A stretch of 64,000 bases of DNA from Paracoccus cavernae (lineage in GTDB: Bacteria; Pseudomonadota; Alphaproteobacteria; Rhodobacterales; Rhodobacteraceae): assembly GCA_030410095.1 (NCBI GenBank), contig JAUFRC010000001.1, positions 2,554,501 through 2,618,500 of the forward strand, given 5' to 3'. The translations under genes were made by a program, and so were the position numbers. Below, in pieces: positions 32,891-42,693 of the stretch. The notes beneath the pieces are model-generated. The model saw only the letters and a program-made list of their open reading frames with translations. It did no database searches and was not told where the DNA came from. How positions within the stretch are numbered: position 1 is the stretch's first letter; every line of letters starts with the position of its first letter.

Positions 32891-32918
32891 GCCCGGGGCC
32901 GGCGATGCGGCCCCGGGC
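32891..32918 (-). other. Strong intercistronic hairpin between dctP and dctQ
   Basis: Perfect 10-bp inverted repeat GCCCGGGGCC/GGCCCCGGGC with an 8-base loop, 19 bases after the dctP stop. No T tract follows, so it is better explained as an RNA-stabilising or partial stop structure that raises the amount of binding protein over permease. Confidence 0.6.
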
Positions 32919-32936
32919 TTGCGACAGTGGCGGGTC

Positions 32937-33911
32937 TTACTGGACCGCGCGGATCGCTTCCCAATCGGCTTTGTTGTAGCCGTATTCCTCGAAGGGCACT
33001 TTCTCGAGAACGACGCGCTCGAAATCGGTGGTGTCGACTTCGTTGACGCTGATGCCCATGCCGCGGAACTTCTCGACCAGCTCGCCTTCGCGCTGCTCGA
33101 CGATCTTGGTGCCGCGCTCGGCCGCTTCCAGCATCACTTCCGAGAAGATCTGCTTGTCTTCATCCGACAGCTTGTTCCACAGCTGGCCCGAGACCACGGT
33201 ATTGAGGTGGTCGACGATGTGGCCGGTCAGCGCGATGTTCTTCTGGACCTCGTAGAACTTCTTGGCCTCGATCGCGGTCAGCGGGTTCTCCTGCGCCTCG
33301 ACCGTGCCGTTCTGCAGCGCCAGATAGACTTCGGCGAAAGCGATGGGCGAGGTGTTCGCCCCGCAAGCGCGCGGCATCGCGAGATAGGCCGGAACGTCGG
33401 GAACGCGGATCTTCAGCCCCTGCATATCGGCGCAGGATTTGATTTCCTTGTTCGCGGTCGTATGGCGCGTGCCGTAATAGGTCACGGCGGTGATGTGGTT
33501 GCCGCTGGCCTCCTCGTAGCCCGCGACGAGCTGCTTGAAGACGTCGCTTTTGGTATAGGCGATCAGATGCGAGGGGTTGCGGAAGATATAGGGGTAATAG
33601 GTCACGCCGATCGGCTTGTAATCGCGCGAGGCAAAGCTCGACCCCGAGATGATGATGTCGACCGTGCCCAGTTTCAGGCCTTGGTTCAGGTCGGTTTCCT
33701 TGCCCAGCTGCGAGGCCGGAAAGACGTCGATCTTGTAGCGGCCGTCGGTGCGCTTGGCGATTTCCTCGGCTGCCCAAACCGATTCCGTGTGGAACGGCTC
33801 GGATGCTTCGTAGACATGGCCCCATTTCAGCGTGGTTTGCGCTTGGGCTGCGAAAGTGCCGGCCATCAAAACGGCGGCGGCACCCATCAGGCCTTTGATC
33901 GTGAACTTCAT
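32937..33911 (-). CDS. dctP: TRAP transporter substrate-binding protein (DctP)
   Basis: 324 residues, intact. Signal peptide MKFTIKGLMGAAAVLMAGTF with cleavage after AQA, then the DctP fold. LKIRVPDVPAYLAMPRACGA holds the conserved Arg that binds the ligand carboxylate, followed by PIAFAEVYLALQNGTVEAQE. The ligand is therefore an organic or sugar acid. A hairpin follows the gene, and the FadR-type regulator gene lies just upstream on the same strand. Confidence 0.93.
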   Translation of the reverse strand: MKFTIKGLMGAAAVLMAGTFAAQAQTTLKWGHVYEASEPFHTESVWAAEEIAKRTDGRYKIDVFPASQLGKETDLNQGLKLGTVDIIISGSSFASRDYKPIGVTYYPYIFRNPSHLIAYTKSDVFKQLVAGYEEASGNHITAVTYYGTRHTTANKEIKSCADMQGLKIRVPDVPAYLAMPRACGANTSPIAFAEVYLALQNGTVEAQENPLTAIEAKKFYEVQKNIALTGHIVDHLNTVVSGQLWNKLSDEDKQIFSEVMLEAAERGTKIVEQREGELVEKFRGMGISVNEVDTTDFERVVLEKVPFEEYGYNKADWEAIRAVQ

Positions 33912-33972
33912 GCATTCCTCCCAGTAGCGTCGGTTCAGTTGCTTGGTCGTTCTTGTGGTGCCACGCCCGCCC

Positions 33973-34665
33973 CTAATTCGGATCGGGCGTGAAATTCTCG
34001 GAAAAGCGGCGCTGCGATTCCGTCAGATGGTGGCGCATCGCCTCGCGCGCCGCCGAAGGATCGCCTTCGGCAATCGCATCGCGGATCGCGCCATGTTCCG
34101 CCAAAGCCAGCCGCCAGGTCCGCGGCCCCTCGAAATGGACCGAAAAGCGCTCGAAAAACGGCGAAAGCCGTTGCTCGTAGCTCGCCGCCATCAGATGGGT
34201 CAGGACCGAATTGCCGATCCCCTGCGCGATGGCGATATGGAAAGCGCCGTCCAGCCGGATCGCGCTCGGCGTATCGTGAAGGGCGGCGGCCATTTCCGTC
34301 AGGTTGCGGTCGAGCCCTCGATCAGCTTGGCCGAGACATGACGCGCGGCCTCTTCGGCCACGGCGCTTTCGATGATGCAGCGGGCCTGAAGGATCTCGAA
34401 CGGGGCGCCGCCTTCGATCGGGCGGCTCTCGCCGGGGGCCTGATGACTGAGATAAATGCCCGAGCCCATGCGGATCTCGACATGGCCCTCGACCTCGAGC
34501 GCGATCAAAGCCTCGCGCAGCGACGGGCGCGACAGGCTGAACTGCTCGGCCATATCGCGCTCGGACGGCAGCCGCTCGCCGGGGCAAGCCCTGATCGGCG
34601 ACGAAAGCCATGATCTGGTCTGCAACCTGCCGGTAATGGCGACGGGTTGCGGGCTCGTTGAGCAT
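33973..34665 (-). CDS. GntR-family regulator (FadR/FCD type) of the TRAP operon
   Basis: About 231 residues. The winged helix is at about 10-75 (GERLPSERDMAEQFSLSRPS), followed by an FCD domain (FEILQARCIIESAVAEEAAR, FHIAIAQGIGN, HGAIRDAIAEGDPSAA). Two breaks, near 34582 and 34316, are each repaired by one base. It is transcribed ahead of dctPQM, and a TGGTTTGACCA site lies 56 bases upstream of its start, which suggests autoregulation and control by a sugar acid. Confidence 0.85.
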   Translation of the reverse strand: MLNEPATRRHYRQVADQIMAFVADQGLPRRAAAVRARYGRAVQPVAPVAARGFDRARGRGPCRDPHGLGHLSQSSGPRREPPDRRRRPVRDPSGPLHHRKRRGRRGRASCLGQADRGLDRNLTEMAAALHDTPSAIRLDGAFHIAIAQGIGNSVLTHLMAASYEQRLSPFFERFSVHFEGPRTWRLALAEHGAIRDAIAEGDPSAAREAMRHHLTESQRRFSENFTPDPN

Positions 34666-34720
34666 TTCTTCCCTCCTGCACCGCCTCCTCGCGGTGCCGA
34701 CCCTGCGGTCATGGCCAAAG

Positions 34721-34731
34721 TGGTTTGACCA
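34721..34731. promoter_or_regulatory. FadR-type operator upstream of the TRAP regulator gene
   Basis: TGGTTTGACCA is a 4-3-4 inverted repeat that fits the TNGTNNNACNA pattern bound by many FCD-type GntR regulators. It lies about 56 bases upstream of the regulator start on the minus strand. Regulation is inferred from pattern and position. Confidence 0.5.
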
Positions 34732-34879
34732 ATTTCAGGTTACAGGCCGATTCTCGCGCCGTTCAAGCAATTCTTATCGTTCTGGTCCCTTATTCCTGCT
34801 TGCCATCCGCCAATATCAAACAAACTCAATCGGATAGATCGAACTGGCCTCTGTATCCGACAGGACATTCATCCCGCGC

Positions 34880-35940
34880 CTACCAGTCGATCCCCAGCCT
34901 TTGCGACAAATCGCGGAAGCTTTGGGCCGTCACAGGGTCCAGAATCACGCCGTTTTCGCCACGTTCCGCCGCGACTTTCCATTCGCGATCCCCGGAGCCA
35001 TGACCGAGACACCGTCCGGCGCATTCTCCCTCAGGGCCGAGCCGCGCAGCACGTCGAGATAGCGCGTCATGCCCGCATCGAAAGCGGCGCGGTCAAGAAA
35101 GGCTTCGGGTTTGAGCGCCAGAACGAAGGCCCCCATTCCGCGCGGCGTCGCGAAATCCGGACCGCCCATCGGGTCGATATCGAAGCTGAGTTTCATCCCG
35201 CTCAGCACCGCGCTGAAGATCTCGGCCACGCCCGCCAAAGCCGCGCCCTTGAAGCCGAACATGCCGCCAAGCGGCGCGAGCATATCGGCCAGATGGGCGT
35301 CGCGGGTATCGCGCCCCGTCACATCCGAGGCCACCGCTTCGGGCAGTTCCACGCCCAGACTGCGGTAAAGCTCGACTCGGTTATAAGGAATGGCGCTGGT
35401 CGCCATATCCAGAAGCCAAGGCTGCTGACCTGCAACCGGAACCGAAACCGCAATCGGATTGGTGCCGTGGAAACGCGATGCACCATCATGGAGACGCACA
35501 AAACTATCGGAATTACAAAATGTTATGCCGATATACCCCGCCTCGGCCGCGGCAAGCGCATAGGCACCCGCCGGTCCGAAATGCGAGCTGTTGCGGATTG
35601 CGACCGCACCCAGACCGAACTGGCCGGCCAACGTGACGGCGCGCGCCATACCGTGATAGGTCCCGACCGCGCCTTGGGCGTGATCGGCGTCCCAGACCTC
35701 GATCGCGCCGAAACCGCCAACCTGTTTCATCCGCGGATTGCGGTTCAGACGCCCGCCCTCCAGCGCCTTGAGGTAATGCGGCAAAAGCCGGACGCCGTGG
35801 CTGTCGACGCCCAGTCGGGTGCCGTGCAGCATGGCACGGGTCGCGCCATCGGCGGTCGCCTTGTCGGCACCGATCGCCGCGAAAGCCGCGCGGCAAAAGC
35901 GCTCCAACGCCGCCAAACTGATTTGCTGCTCTGCACCCAT
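34880..35940 (-). CDS. Malate/L-lactate dehydrogenase-family oxidoreductase (Ldh_2)
   Basis: About 353 residues. GVDSHGVRLLPHYLKALEGG, AIRNSSHFGPAGAYALAA, PIAVSVPVAGQQPWLLDMAT and GYIGITFCNSD define this NAD(P)-dependent family (Ldh_2: sulfolactate, ureidoglycolate, 2,3-diketogulonate and related dehydrogenases). The SHG and SSHFG histidines belong to the active site. One G is missing at 34990-34993; repair extends the protein to a terminal ...GIDW. A GGAGGGG site precedes the ATG. It is divergent from a GntR regulator gene and near the TRAP genes, so a 2-hydroxy acid substrate is likely. Confidence 0.82.
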
Positions 35941-35961
35941 GGTCCCCTCCGGCAAATTGCA

Positions 35962-35975
35962 TAGTGGATACACTA
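35962..35975. promoter_or_regulatory. Candidate GntR operator between divergent genes
   Basis: TAGTG-GATA-CACTA, a perfect 5-bp inverted repeat with a 4-base centre, 22 bases upstream of the Ldh_2 start and 78 bases before the divergent regulator start. It lies in the most A+T-rich part of the 112-base gap. Likely binding site for the adjacent regulator. Confidence 0.45.
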
Positions 35976-36052
35976 GACAGATATTCAGAAGCCCTTCAAT
36001 TGATTTCCGCCCGCCCTTTCTGCATTCTGCCCCGACCAAAGGAGCAGGCCGC

Positions 36053-37041
36053 ATGTCCCCCGAACCATCCCGACTGGCGCCGCGCCTTTATCAGCTTGCG
36101 ACCGAGGCGCTCGCCCGCGACATCCGCAGCGGCACCCTGACGGGCGGCGAGGCCCTGACGCAGAACGGCGTGGCTTTACGCTTCGGGATCAGCCGCGCAC
36201 CGGCGCGCAAGGCATTGGACGATCTGGCCGATCTCGGGCTTTTGACGCGCAGCGCCTCGGGCCGGTTCGCGGTGGCACAGGGCCAACAGACCGGCGCGGC
36301 ACCCGCCCGCGCGTCGGCTGATCCCGAGAACGACCGCCTGACCCCGCAAACCAGCGGCGCGCTGCTTTACCCCGAGGTCGAGCTGGCCATCGTCTCGCGC
36401 AGCTCGCTTGGTGCGTGGCGCGTCAATGAATCGGTGATCGCACGCCATTACGGCGTCAGCCGCACGGTCGCGCGCGAGGTCGTGGTGCGGCTGGAAGCGC
36501 GCGGCATCATCGTCAAGGACGATGCCGGCCGCTGGTTCGCCCCCGCGCTGACCCAGACCAATATCGACGAGCTTTACGAGCTGCGCTGGGTGCTCGAACC
36601 CTCGCCATGGAAAAGGCCGCGCCGCTTTTGCCTGCGGGCTATCTTGCAGAGCTGCGCCGCGAGCTCGAAGCCGCGATGCAGCCCGGCGCGGTGATCGATT
36701 CCGCGCTGCTCGACCGGCTGGAGCATCGCCTTCATGTCGAATTGCTGGGCTTTTGCGGCAATCGCGCACTGATGCAGGCGATCAGCCTGCCGCAAGCTTT
36801 GCTGATCGCGCATCATTTTCTCTATAGCTGGACGCTCGAACTGTTCGGAACCGAGCCCTTTCTGGGCGAGCATCTCGAGATCATCCGCAAGCTCGAGGAG
36901 GGCGATCTTCCTGCCGCGAAAGCCGCGCTGACCGCACATCTGCGCATCTCGCGCCGCCGCGCCATGCTGCGGATCGAAGCCATTCAGGAGCTGGTCCCGC
37001 CGCAGCCCCTGCCCTATCTCGAAGCCGTGGAGCCCGCCTAG
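36053..37041 (+). CDS. GntR-family regulator with two winged-helix domains
   Basis: About 329 residues, roughly 90 more than ordinary FCD-type GntR proteins. A first winged helix lies at about 8-65 (NGVALRFGISRAPARKALDD) and a second at about 105-165 (NESVIARHYGVSRTVAREVV). The helical FCD ligand domain follows (FAPALTQTNIDELYELRWVL, HRLHVELLGFCGN, HLEIIRKLEEGD). The two helix-turn-helix regions differ, so this is not a recent duplication. One C is missing near 36600. It is divergent from the Ldh_2 gene and probably regulates it. Confidence 0.8.
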
Positions 37042-37756
37042 CCCGCCGGATTGCGCCGCAGCCAGTCCTGCATCTCGCGTTCGGCGATGCGCAAAGCCTC
37101 GACATTGAGCACGCCGCCCGTCAGCGCGCAGGCAACCGCGCGGACGCGCTTGTTCATGGCGGGCGTGCCGCTATCGGGCAGGTCGACGGCGAATTTTTCG
37201 TAAAGCGACAGCAGCCGGTTCTGGACCGTGCGCTCGGACATGCCGCGACGGCGCGCGATCTCGCGGTCGGGCAGGCCCAGCGCCATGTCGAGCAGTACCG
37301 AATATTCGCTTTCGCTAAGCCCCTGCGCGGGACGGGACTGGCGTTGTTGCAGGCGGTGGATTTCGCGGTCGACCAGCACCTGCCCCTCGACCAGAACGGC
37401 GCGCATCGCCAGATGCAGGCGCTGGACCGGCGCGGTTTTCAGCACATAGCCATAGGGCGATCCCGCCGGAACGATGCGGCTGAGGCCGCGCAAATAGGCC
37501 TCGTCCGCGTAGTTCGACCAGAACAGGATGCGCGTTTCGGGGCGCTCGGACCAGATTGTGCGGGCGGCATCGATGCCGTTGCGCTCTTTCATCTGGAGAT
37601 CCATCACCACCGCGCCGACGCCCTTGCGCGCCATCGCCTCGCCCTCGCGGCCGTTTTCGGCAGTCAGGACATGCGAGACCTCGGGCAAAGCCTGATCGAC
37701 GGCATCGCGCAGGAAAGCGGCATGGAGGGGTCGTCTTCGACCAGAAGGATTTTCAT
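37038..37756 (-). CDS. NarL/LuxR-type two-component response regulator
   Basis: About 240 residues. The receiver domain starts MKILLVEDDP and has the phospho-acceptor Asp in GVGAVVMDLQMKERNGID and the Lys in YVLKTAPV. The C-terminal DNA-binding domain (LSESEYSVLLDMALGLPDRE, RRRGMSERTVQNRLLSLYEK) is of the LuxR type. One base is missing at 37727-37730, only 12 codons from the start. Its ATG overlaps the kinase stop (ATGA). Its stop also overlaps the convergent GntR gene end. Confidence 0.87.
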
Positions 37757-39014
37757 GGCGCAACCTCTTGCGGGGCAGGCAGGCTGACACTGACGCTGGT
37801 GCCGGTCTTGCCGCTGCGCACCGAAAGGCGTGCTCCGATCAGCTGCGCGCGGGTGCGCATATGCGAAAGCCCGCCCTTTTGCGGCTGCGGCGGATGTCTT
37901 CGGCAATGCCGCAACCGTCGTCGGCCACCGTCACGCGCAGACGCGGTTTACCCGCAATCCGCACATCGATCCGCGAGGGGCGGCATGGCGTCCGGCATTG
38001 TTGATCGCCTCCTGTACGATGCGGAACAGCGCGATGCGCACCACCGGATCCAGCGCATCCACGCCCAGATTGCTGTCGTCATGGACATGGATCGCGATAT
38101 CGCTCTCGCGGGTCGCCCGCTCGAGATGGACGCGCACCGCATGGCAAAAGCCGAACATGTCGAGAATCGAGGGGACCGCCGTGTCGATGATGCGCCGCAG
38201 ATCGTCGACGCAATCATTGAGCTGCGCCAGAACCGCATCACCGTCCATTCCGCCCGGCCGCGAAAGCTCGCGCATCAGGCGGCTCAGATCGGCCAGGGTC
38301 TGGTCGTGGAGATCCATGCCGATACGCTGGCGCTCCTGTTCGAGCGCCTCGGTCAGGTTCAGCGCGCCTTGGCGCAAGCCGTCCTCGCGGGCGCGGGCCT
38401 CGGCCTCGATGATCGCGGCATGGCGCGAGCGGTCGGTTTCGAGCAGTGCATAGACATAGGGCGAGATCAGATCGGCAACATAGCGCGCCGCCGCGACATC
38501 GCGCGGGCCGTAACTGCCCCGCGTCAGCCGCGAGATGCTGAGCGCGCCGATAATCCCGTCCGCAACCACCAGAGGCACATGCACCCGCGAACGCAGCTTG
38601 TTGTCGAGGATCGGCGCCACGAAAGCGCCGGGAAAGTTGAAACGTGGATCCAGCATCGCATCATCGGTCAGCAGATGGTCGACCCGCCCCGCAGCAGGGT
38701 GCGGATCGGGCTGGTTTCGACATTATCGGTGGCGCGGCGGCCCCATTCGGTCTCGATTCCGGTCTCGTAGGCCGCCGACAGCGTTCCGTCATGGCGCAAC
38801 AGGCACAGATCGAGGTGGTCATAGGGCAGAAACTGCCCGATCTCCTGCGCGACGGAGCGGATCGCCGACAAAAGTCGAGCTGCCCCGCCAAGGCCCGCGA
38901 AATCCGGAAAAGATGCGGCAAAAGCGGGCCGGGATCGAGCTCGACCTGCTCTGAAGCAGGCTTTGCGGCAGCTTCAGCGACAGCCTCTGGTGCCGGTCGG
39001 GGTGAATGCTGCAT
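37753..39014 (-). CDS. GAF-domain sensor histidine kinase (NarX/HisKA_3 type)
   Basis: About 422 residues, cytosolic, without membrane segments. A GAF domain covers about 55-195 (GQFLPYDHLDLCLLRHDGTL, VHVPLVVADGIIGALSISRL). The dimerisation region with phospho-accepting His reads ERQRIGMDLHDQTLADLSRL, the ATPase N-box is RIVQEAINNAGRHA, and VADDGCGI is the G1 motif. Four breaks (near 38871, 38688, 37978, 37876) are each repaired by one base. The start follows GGAGGCGGG. It is paired with the NarL-type regulator and divergent from a sugar ABC operon that the pair probably controls. Confidence 0.83.
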
Positions 39015-39116
39015 GCCGTCCCGCCTCCCCTCGGTCCGCAAGCCGCCGAAGTCGGGCTCCGGCGCGTGATCCGACGATGCCACATCGGCCGCGCCGCTTC
39101 TATCGGCATAGCTCCG

Positions 39117-39136
39117 ACTTGCGGGAACCCGCAAGT
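39117..39136. promoter_or_regulatory. Perfect 20-bp palindromic operator candidate
   Basis: ACTTGCGGG-AA-CCCGCAAGT: 9-bp arms with a 2-base centre. It lies 102 bases upstream of the kinase start and 122 bases upstream of the divergent sugar-binding-protein start. The dyad suits a dimeric response regulator of the NarL type. The flanking 244-base gap shows no gene. Confidence 0.6.
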
Positions 39137-39258
39137 GATACGCGGCCAGATGCAGGAAGCGGCACGTTTCCATTCTATGCACAGGCCCCGCTCCGCCTAT
39201 CCTGCTTGCGGGAGACGGGCGAGGGGAGAAGCCCGATCCAGTCAGGGAGGACAACCAA

Positions 39259-40278
39259 ATGACCATCCGTAAAGGATTGATGCTGACTGCCGCTGCCGCC
39301 ATGGCGCTTTCGCTTGGATCAGGGGCTTTCGCCGATACGGCGGACAAGAAGATCGCTTTGTCGAACAACTACGCAGGCAACAGCTGGCGTCAGGCCATGC
39401 TGGAAAGCTGGAAGCGCGTCACCGATCAGGCCGTGGCCGATGGGGTCGTGGCCTCGGCCGATGCCTTCACCACCGCCGAAAACCAGGCGACCGAACAGGC
39501 CGCGCAGATCCAGAACATGATCCTGCAGGGCTATGACGCCATCGTCATCAACGCCGCCTCGCCGACCGCGCTGAACGGCGCCGTCAAAGAGGCCTGCGAC
39601 GCGGGCATCACCGTCGTTTCCTTCGACGGCATCGTGACCGAGCCCTGCGCTTGGCGTGTCGCGGTGGACTTCAAGAAGATGGGTCAGGACGAGATCGCCT
39701 ATCTCGCCTCGCGCCTGCCCGAGGGCGGCAATCTGCTGGAGATCCGCGGCCTCGCCGGCGTTTCGGTCGATGACGAGATCCATGCCGGCATCGAGGAAGG
39801 CATCAAGGCCAATCCGGCCTTCAAGGTCGTGGGCTCGGTCAACGGCGATTGGGCGCAAGACGTGTCCCAAAAGGCGGTGGCGGGCATTCTGCCGTCCCTG
39901 CCCGAGATTGTCGGTGTCGTGACACAGGGCGGCGACGGCTATGGCGCGGCGCAGGCTTTTGCGGCGGCGGGCCGTCCGATGCCGATCATCATCATGGGCA
40001 ACCGTCAGGACGAGCTGAAATGGTGGGGCGAACAGCGTGACGCCAACGGCTACGAGACCGTCTCGACTTCAATCGCACCGGGCGTCGGCACTTTGGCGTT
40101 CTGGATCGCGCAGCAGATCCTCGACGGGCAGGAAATCCCCAAGGATCTGACCGTGCCCTTCCTGTCGGTTACGGCCGACACGCTCGACCAGGCGCTGAAG
40201 GACACGCCCGAAGGCGGGGTCACGAATGTCGACTACACCCTCGATGATGCCAAGAAAGTCATCGCCGAGGCGAAGTAA
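39259..40278 (+). CDS. Ribose-type ABC transporter substrate-binding protein
   Basis: 339 residues, intact. Signal peptide (MTIRKGLMLTAAAAMALSLG, cleavage near AFA), then a type 1 periplasmic-binding fold: ALSNNYAGNSWRQAMLESWK, IQNMILQGYDAIVINAASPT, GDWAQDVSQKAVAGILPSLP and VVTQGGDGYGAAQAF. It belongs to the ribose/simple-sugar group. Its stop overlaps the ATPase start by one base (TAATG). The sugar is unknown. Confidence 0.9.
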   Translation: MTIRKGLMLTAAAAMALSLGSGAFADTADKKIALSNNYAGNSWRQAMLESWKRVTDQAVADGVVASADAFTTAENQATEQAAQIQNMILQGYDAIVINAASPTALNGAVKEACDAGITVVSFDGIVTEPCAWRVAVDFKKMGQDEIAYLASRLPEGGNLLEIRGLAGVSVDDEIHAGIEEGIKANPAFKVVGSVNGDWAQDVSQKAVAGILPSLPEIVGVVTQGGDGYGAAQAFAAAGRPMPIIIMGNRQDELKWWGEQRDANGYETVSTSIAPGVGTLAFWIAQQILDGQEIPKDLTVPFLSVTADTLDQALKDTPEGGVTNVDYTLDDAKKVIAEAK

Positions 40279-41767
40279 TGGCGGATCAATCCACGAAAAC
40301 CTCGGTCGGGGCGCAGCACGCCCCGACCAACCCGCCGCTTGTGGGCACCGTCGTCGCGCTTCAGGCAGCCTCGAAACACTTCGGGTCGCTCAAGGCGCTG
40401 GATGCGGTCACGTTAAGCATCGGTGCCGGCGAATGTCTGGGGCTGGTCGGCCATAACGGCGCGGGGAAATCCACGCTGGTCAATCTGGTGACGGGCGTTC
40501 TGTCCGCCTCGGAGGGGCGCGTCACCTACCCCGATCACACGGGGCCGCTGGATGCGGGCATCCGCGCGATCTCGCAGGAGGGGACGCTCTGCCCCAACCT
40601 CACCGTGCTCGAAAACCTCCATGTCGCGCAGCATGATCTGACCGGCGCTGGCTGGCGCAGCCGCGCGGGCCACCGCGTCAAAGCCGCGCTCGACACGATT
40701 TTCCCCGGCCACCGCATCCGCCCGACCGATCTGGTGCTGGATATGAGTTTGGCCGAGCAGCAGATGGTCGAAATCGCCATCGGCTTTGCCGAAAGCAGCA
40801 GCCCCGCGCGGCTGGTGGTGCTGGACGAGCCGACCTCGTCGCTTGATGCGGCAATCGCGGCGCAGCTTCTGGCCCATATCCGCAACTTCTGCGCCTCGGG
40901 CGGCGCGGTCATCTTTATTTCCCACATGATGGGCGAGATTTTCGAGGTCGCGACCCGCATCACCGTCATGCGCGACGGGGCGGTGATCGCCGACCGCGCG
41001 GCCGGAGCATTCACGCGGCAAAGCCTTGTCGACGCGATGGGCCATATCGCCTCCGAGGATCACGCACAGACGGGCGAAACGGCGTCCCGCGATCTCGGCC
41101 CGAAATCGGCGGCGATCCTGCGCACGCCCGAAGGGATCGAGGCCCGCAAGGGCGAGATCATCGGCATCGCGGGTCTTGCGGGCCACGGTCAGGCCGAGGC
41201 CTTGGCGCGGTTCTATTTCTCGCAAAGCTCGGATTGGCGCGTGACGCGCGATCCCCATGCCGCTTTCGTCGCGGGCGACCGGCGGCGCGACGGGGTCATG
41301 CCGATCTGGTCGATCGCGCGTAACCTGACCCTTGCCGCGCTGGCGGGCCTGACGCGGCGCGGGTTGGTCGACCGCCAAAGCGAGGAGGCGATTGCCGCCG
41401 ACTGGCAGCAGCGCATCGGCATCCGCACCCCCGACATGGGCAATCCGATCCTGTCGCTGTCGGGCGGCAACCAGCAAAGGCGCTCTTCGCGCGCGCGCTG
41501 GCGACCACCGCGCCGGTCATCGTCATGGACGACCCCATGCGCGGCGTCGATATCGGCACCAAGACCGAGGTCTACGAGATGATCCGCCTCGAAGCCGCCA
41601 AAGGCCGCACCTTCCTGTGGTACTCGACCGAGATGGACGAGATCCGCAACTGCGACCGCGTTTTCGTCTTCCGCGACGGCGCGATTTCGGCCGAACTGGA
41701 AGGCGACGAGATCACCGAGGCCAATATCCTCGCCGCATCTTTCGAATTCGGAGACCACGCGGCATGA
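40278..41767 (+). CDS. Ribose-type ABC transporter ATPase with degenerate second domain
   Basis: About 496 residues, RbsA-like. The first nucleotide-binding domain is near canonical: Walker A GHNGAGKST, VVLDEPTSSLD and a HMMGE switch region, though its signature reads MSLAEQQM in place of LSGGQ. The second lacks a proper Walker A (GLAGHGQAEAL), keeps SLSGGNQQ, and has VIVMDDPMRGVD with Asp at the catalytic Glu position. One A is missing at 41476-41478. Four-base overlap (ATGA) with the next permease gene. Confidence 0.87.
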
Positions 41768-42693
41768 GCAAATACATTTCTCCCCGCCTCGCGCTGCCGG
41801 TCCTGTCGCTGCTCATTCTGGTCGCGGCGGTTTTCTGGCTGCAACCGCGTGCCATGAGCTATACCGGCGTCAACCTTCTGTTCAATCTGGCCGTGCCGAT
41901 CGCCTTGGCGACGGTGGCGCAGATGATCATCATCATGGTCAACGACATCGACCTGTCGATGGGCGCATTCGTCAGCCTGATCGCCTGCATCACCGCCGCG
42001 ATCCTGCCCGAAAACCCCGCCTTGGGCGTCGCGATGCTGGCGGGCTGCGTGCTGGCCTATGCCGCGCTTGGCGCGCTGATCGAGATCCGCCAGCTGCCCG
42101 CCATTGTCGTCACCCTCGGCATGTCCTTTGTCTGGAGCGGCGCTGCCGTTCTGGTCCTGCCCTCGCCCGGCGGAACCGCGCCCGGCTGGCTGGCGGCGAT
42201 CATGAAATCCAAGCCGCCGCTTGTGCCGATGGCGATCATCGCCAGCGTGCTGATCGCGGGCACGGCGCATCTGCTGATCATGCGCTCGGGCTTCGGCACC
42301 AAATTGCGCGCGCTTGGCGGCAATGCCCGTGCGGTGGCGCGTTCGGGACGCTCGACCGTCATGCTGCGCGCCTCTGCCTACGGGCTTGCGGGGGTTTTCG
42401 CGGTGCTCGCGGGGATGGCGCTGGTCGGGCTGACGACCTCGGGCGATGCCAATATCGCGCTGCGCTATACGCTTTTGTCGATCGCGGGGGTCATTCTTGG
42501 CGGCGGTGAATTCACCGGCGGGCGCATCTCGCCCGTGGGAGCGGTGATCGGCGCGCTGACCCTGACGCTGGCAGGCAGCTTCCTGTCCTTCCTGCGGCTG
42601 TCGCCCGATTGGCAGATCGGGGCGCAGGGCGCGATCCTCATCCTTGTTCTGGCCGCGCGTCTGGTCATTCGCCAAGCGGAGGCCCGCAAATGA
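41764..42693 (+). CDS. Ribose-type ABC permease, first of pair
   Basis: 309 residues, intact, about nine membrane helices. IIIMVNDIDLSMGAFVSLIA and QLPAIVVTLGMSFVWSGAAV belong to the BPD_transp_2 family, and VILGGGEFTGGRISPVGAVI is the typical late block. Overlaps the next permease gene by four bases. Confidence 0.9.
   Translation: MSKYISPRLALPVLSLLILVAAVFWLQPRAMSYTGVNLLFNLAVPIALATVAQMIIIMVNDIDLSMGAFVSLIACITAAILPENPALGVAMLAGCVLAYAALGALIEIRQLPAIVVTLGMSFVWSGAAVLVLPSPGGTAPGWLAAIMKSKPPLVPMAIIASVLIAGTAHLLIMRSGFGTKLRALGGNARAVARSGRSTVMLRASAYGLAGVFAVLAGMALVGLTTSGDANIALRYTLLSIAGVILGGGEFTGGRISPVGAVIGALTLTLAGSFLSFLRLSPDWQIGAQGAILILVLAARLVIRQAEARK

Noticed and set aside
33920..33956. GTGG-TG-CCAC as a regulator site before dctP
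   Set aside because: Arms are only four bases in a G+T-rich stretch; too weak to support.
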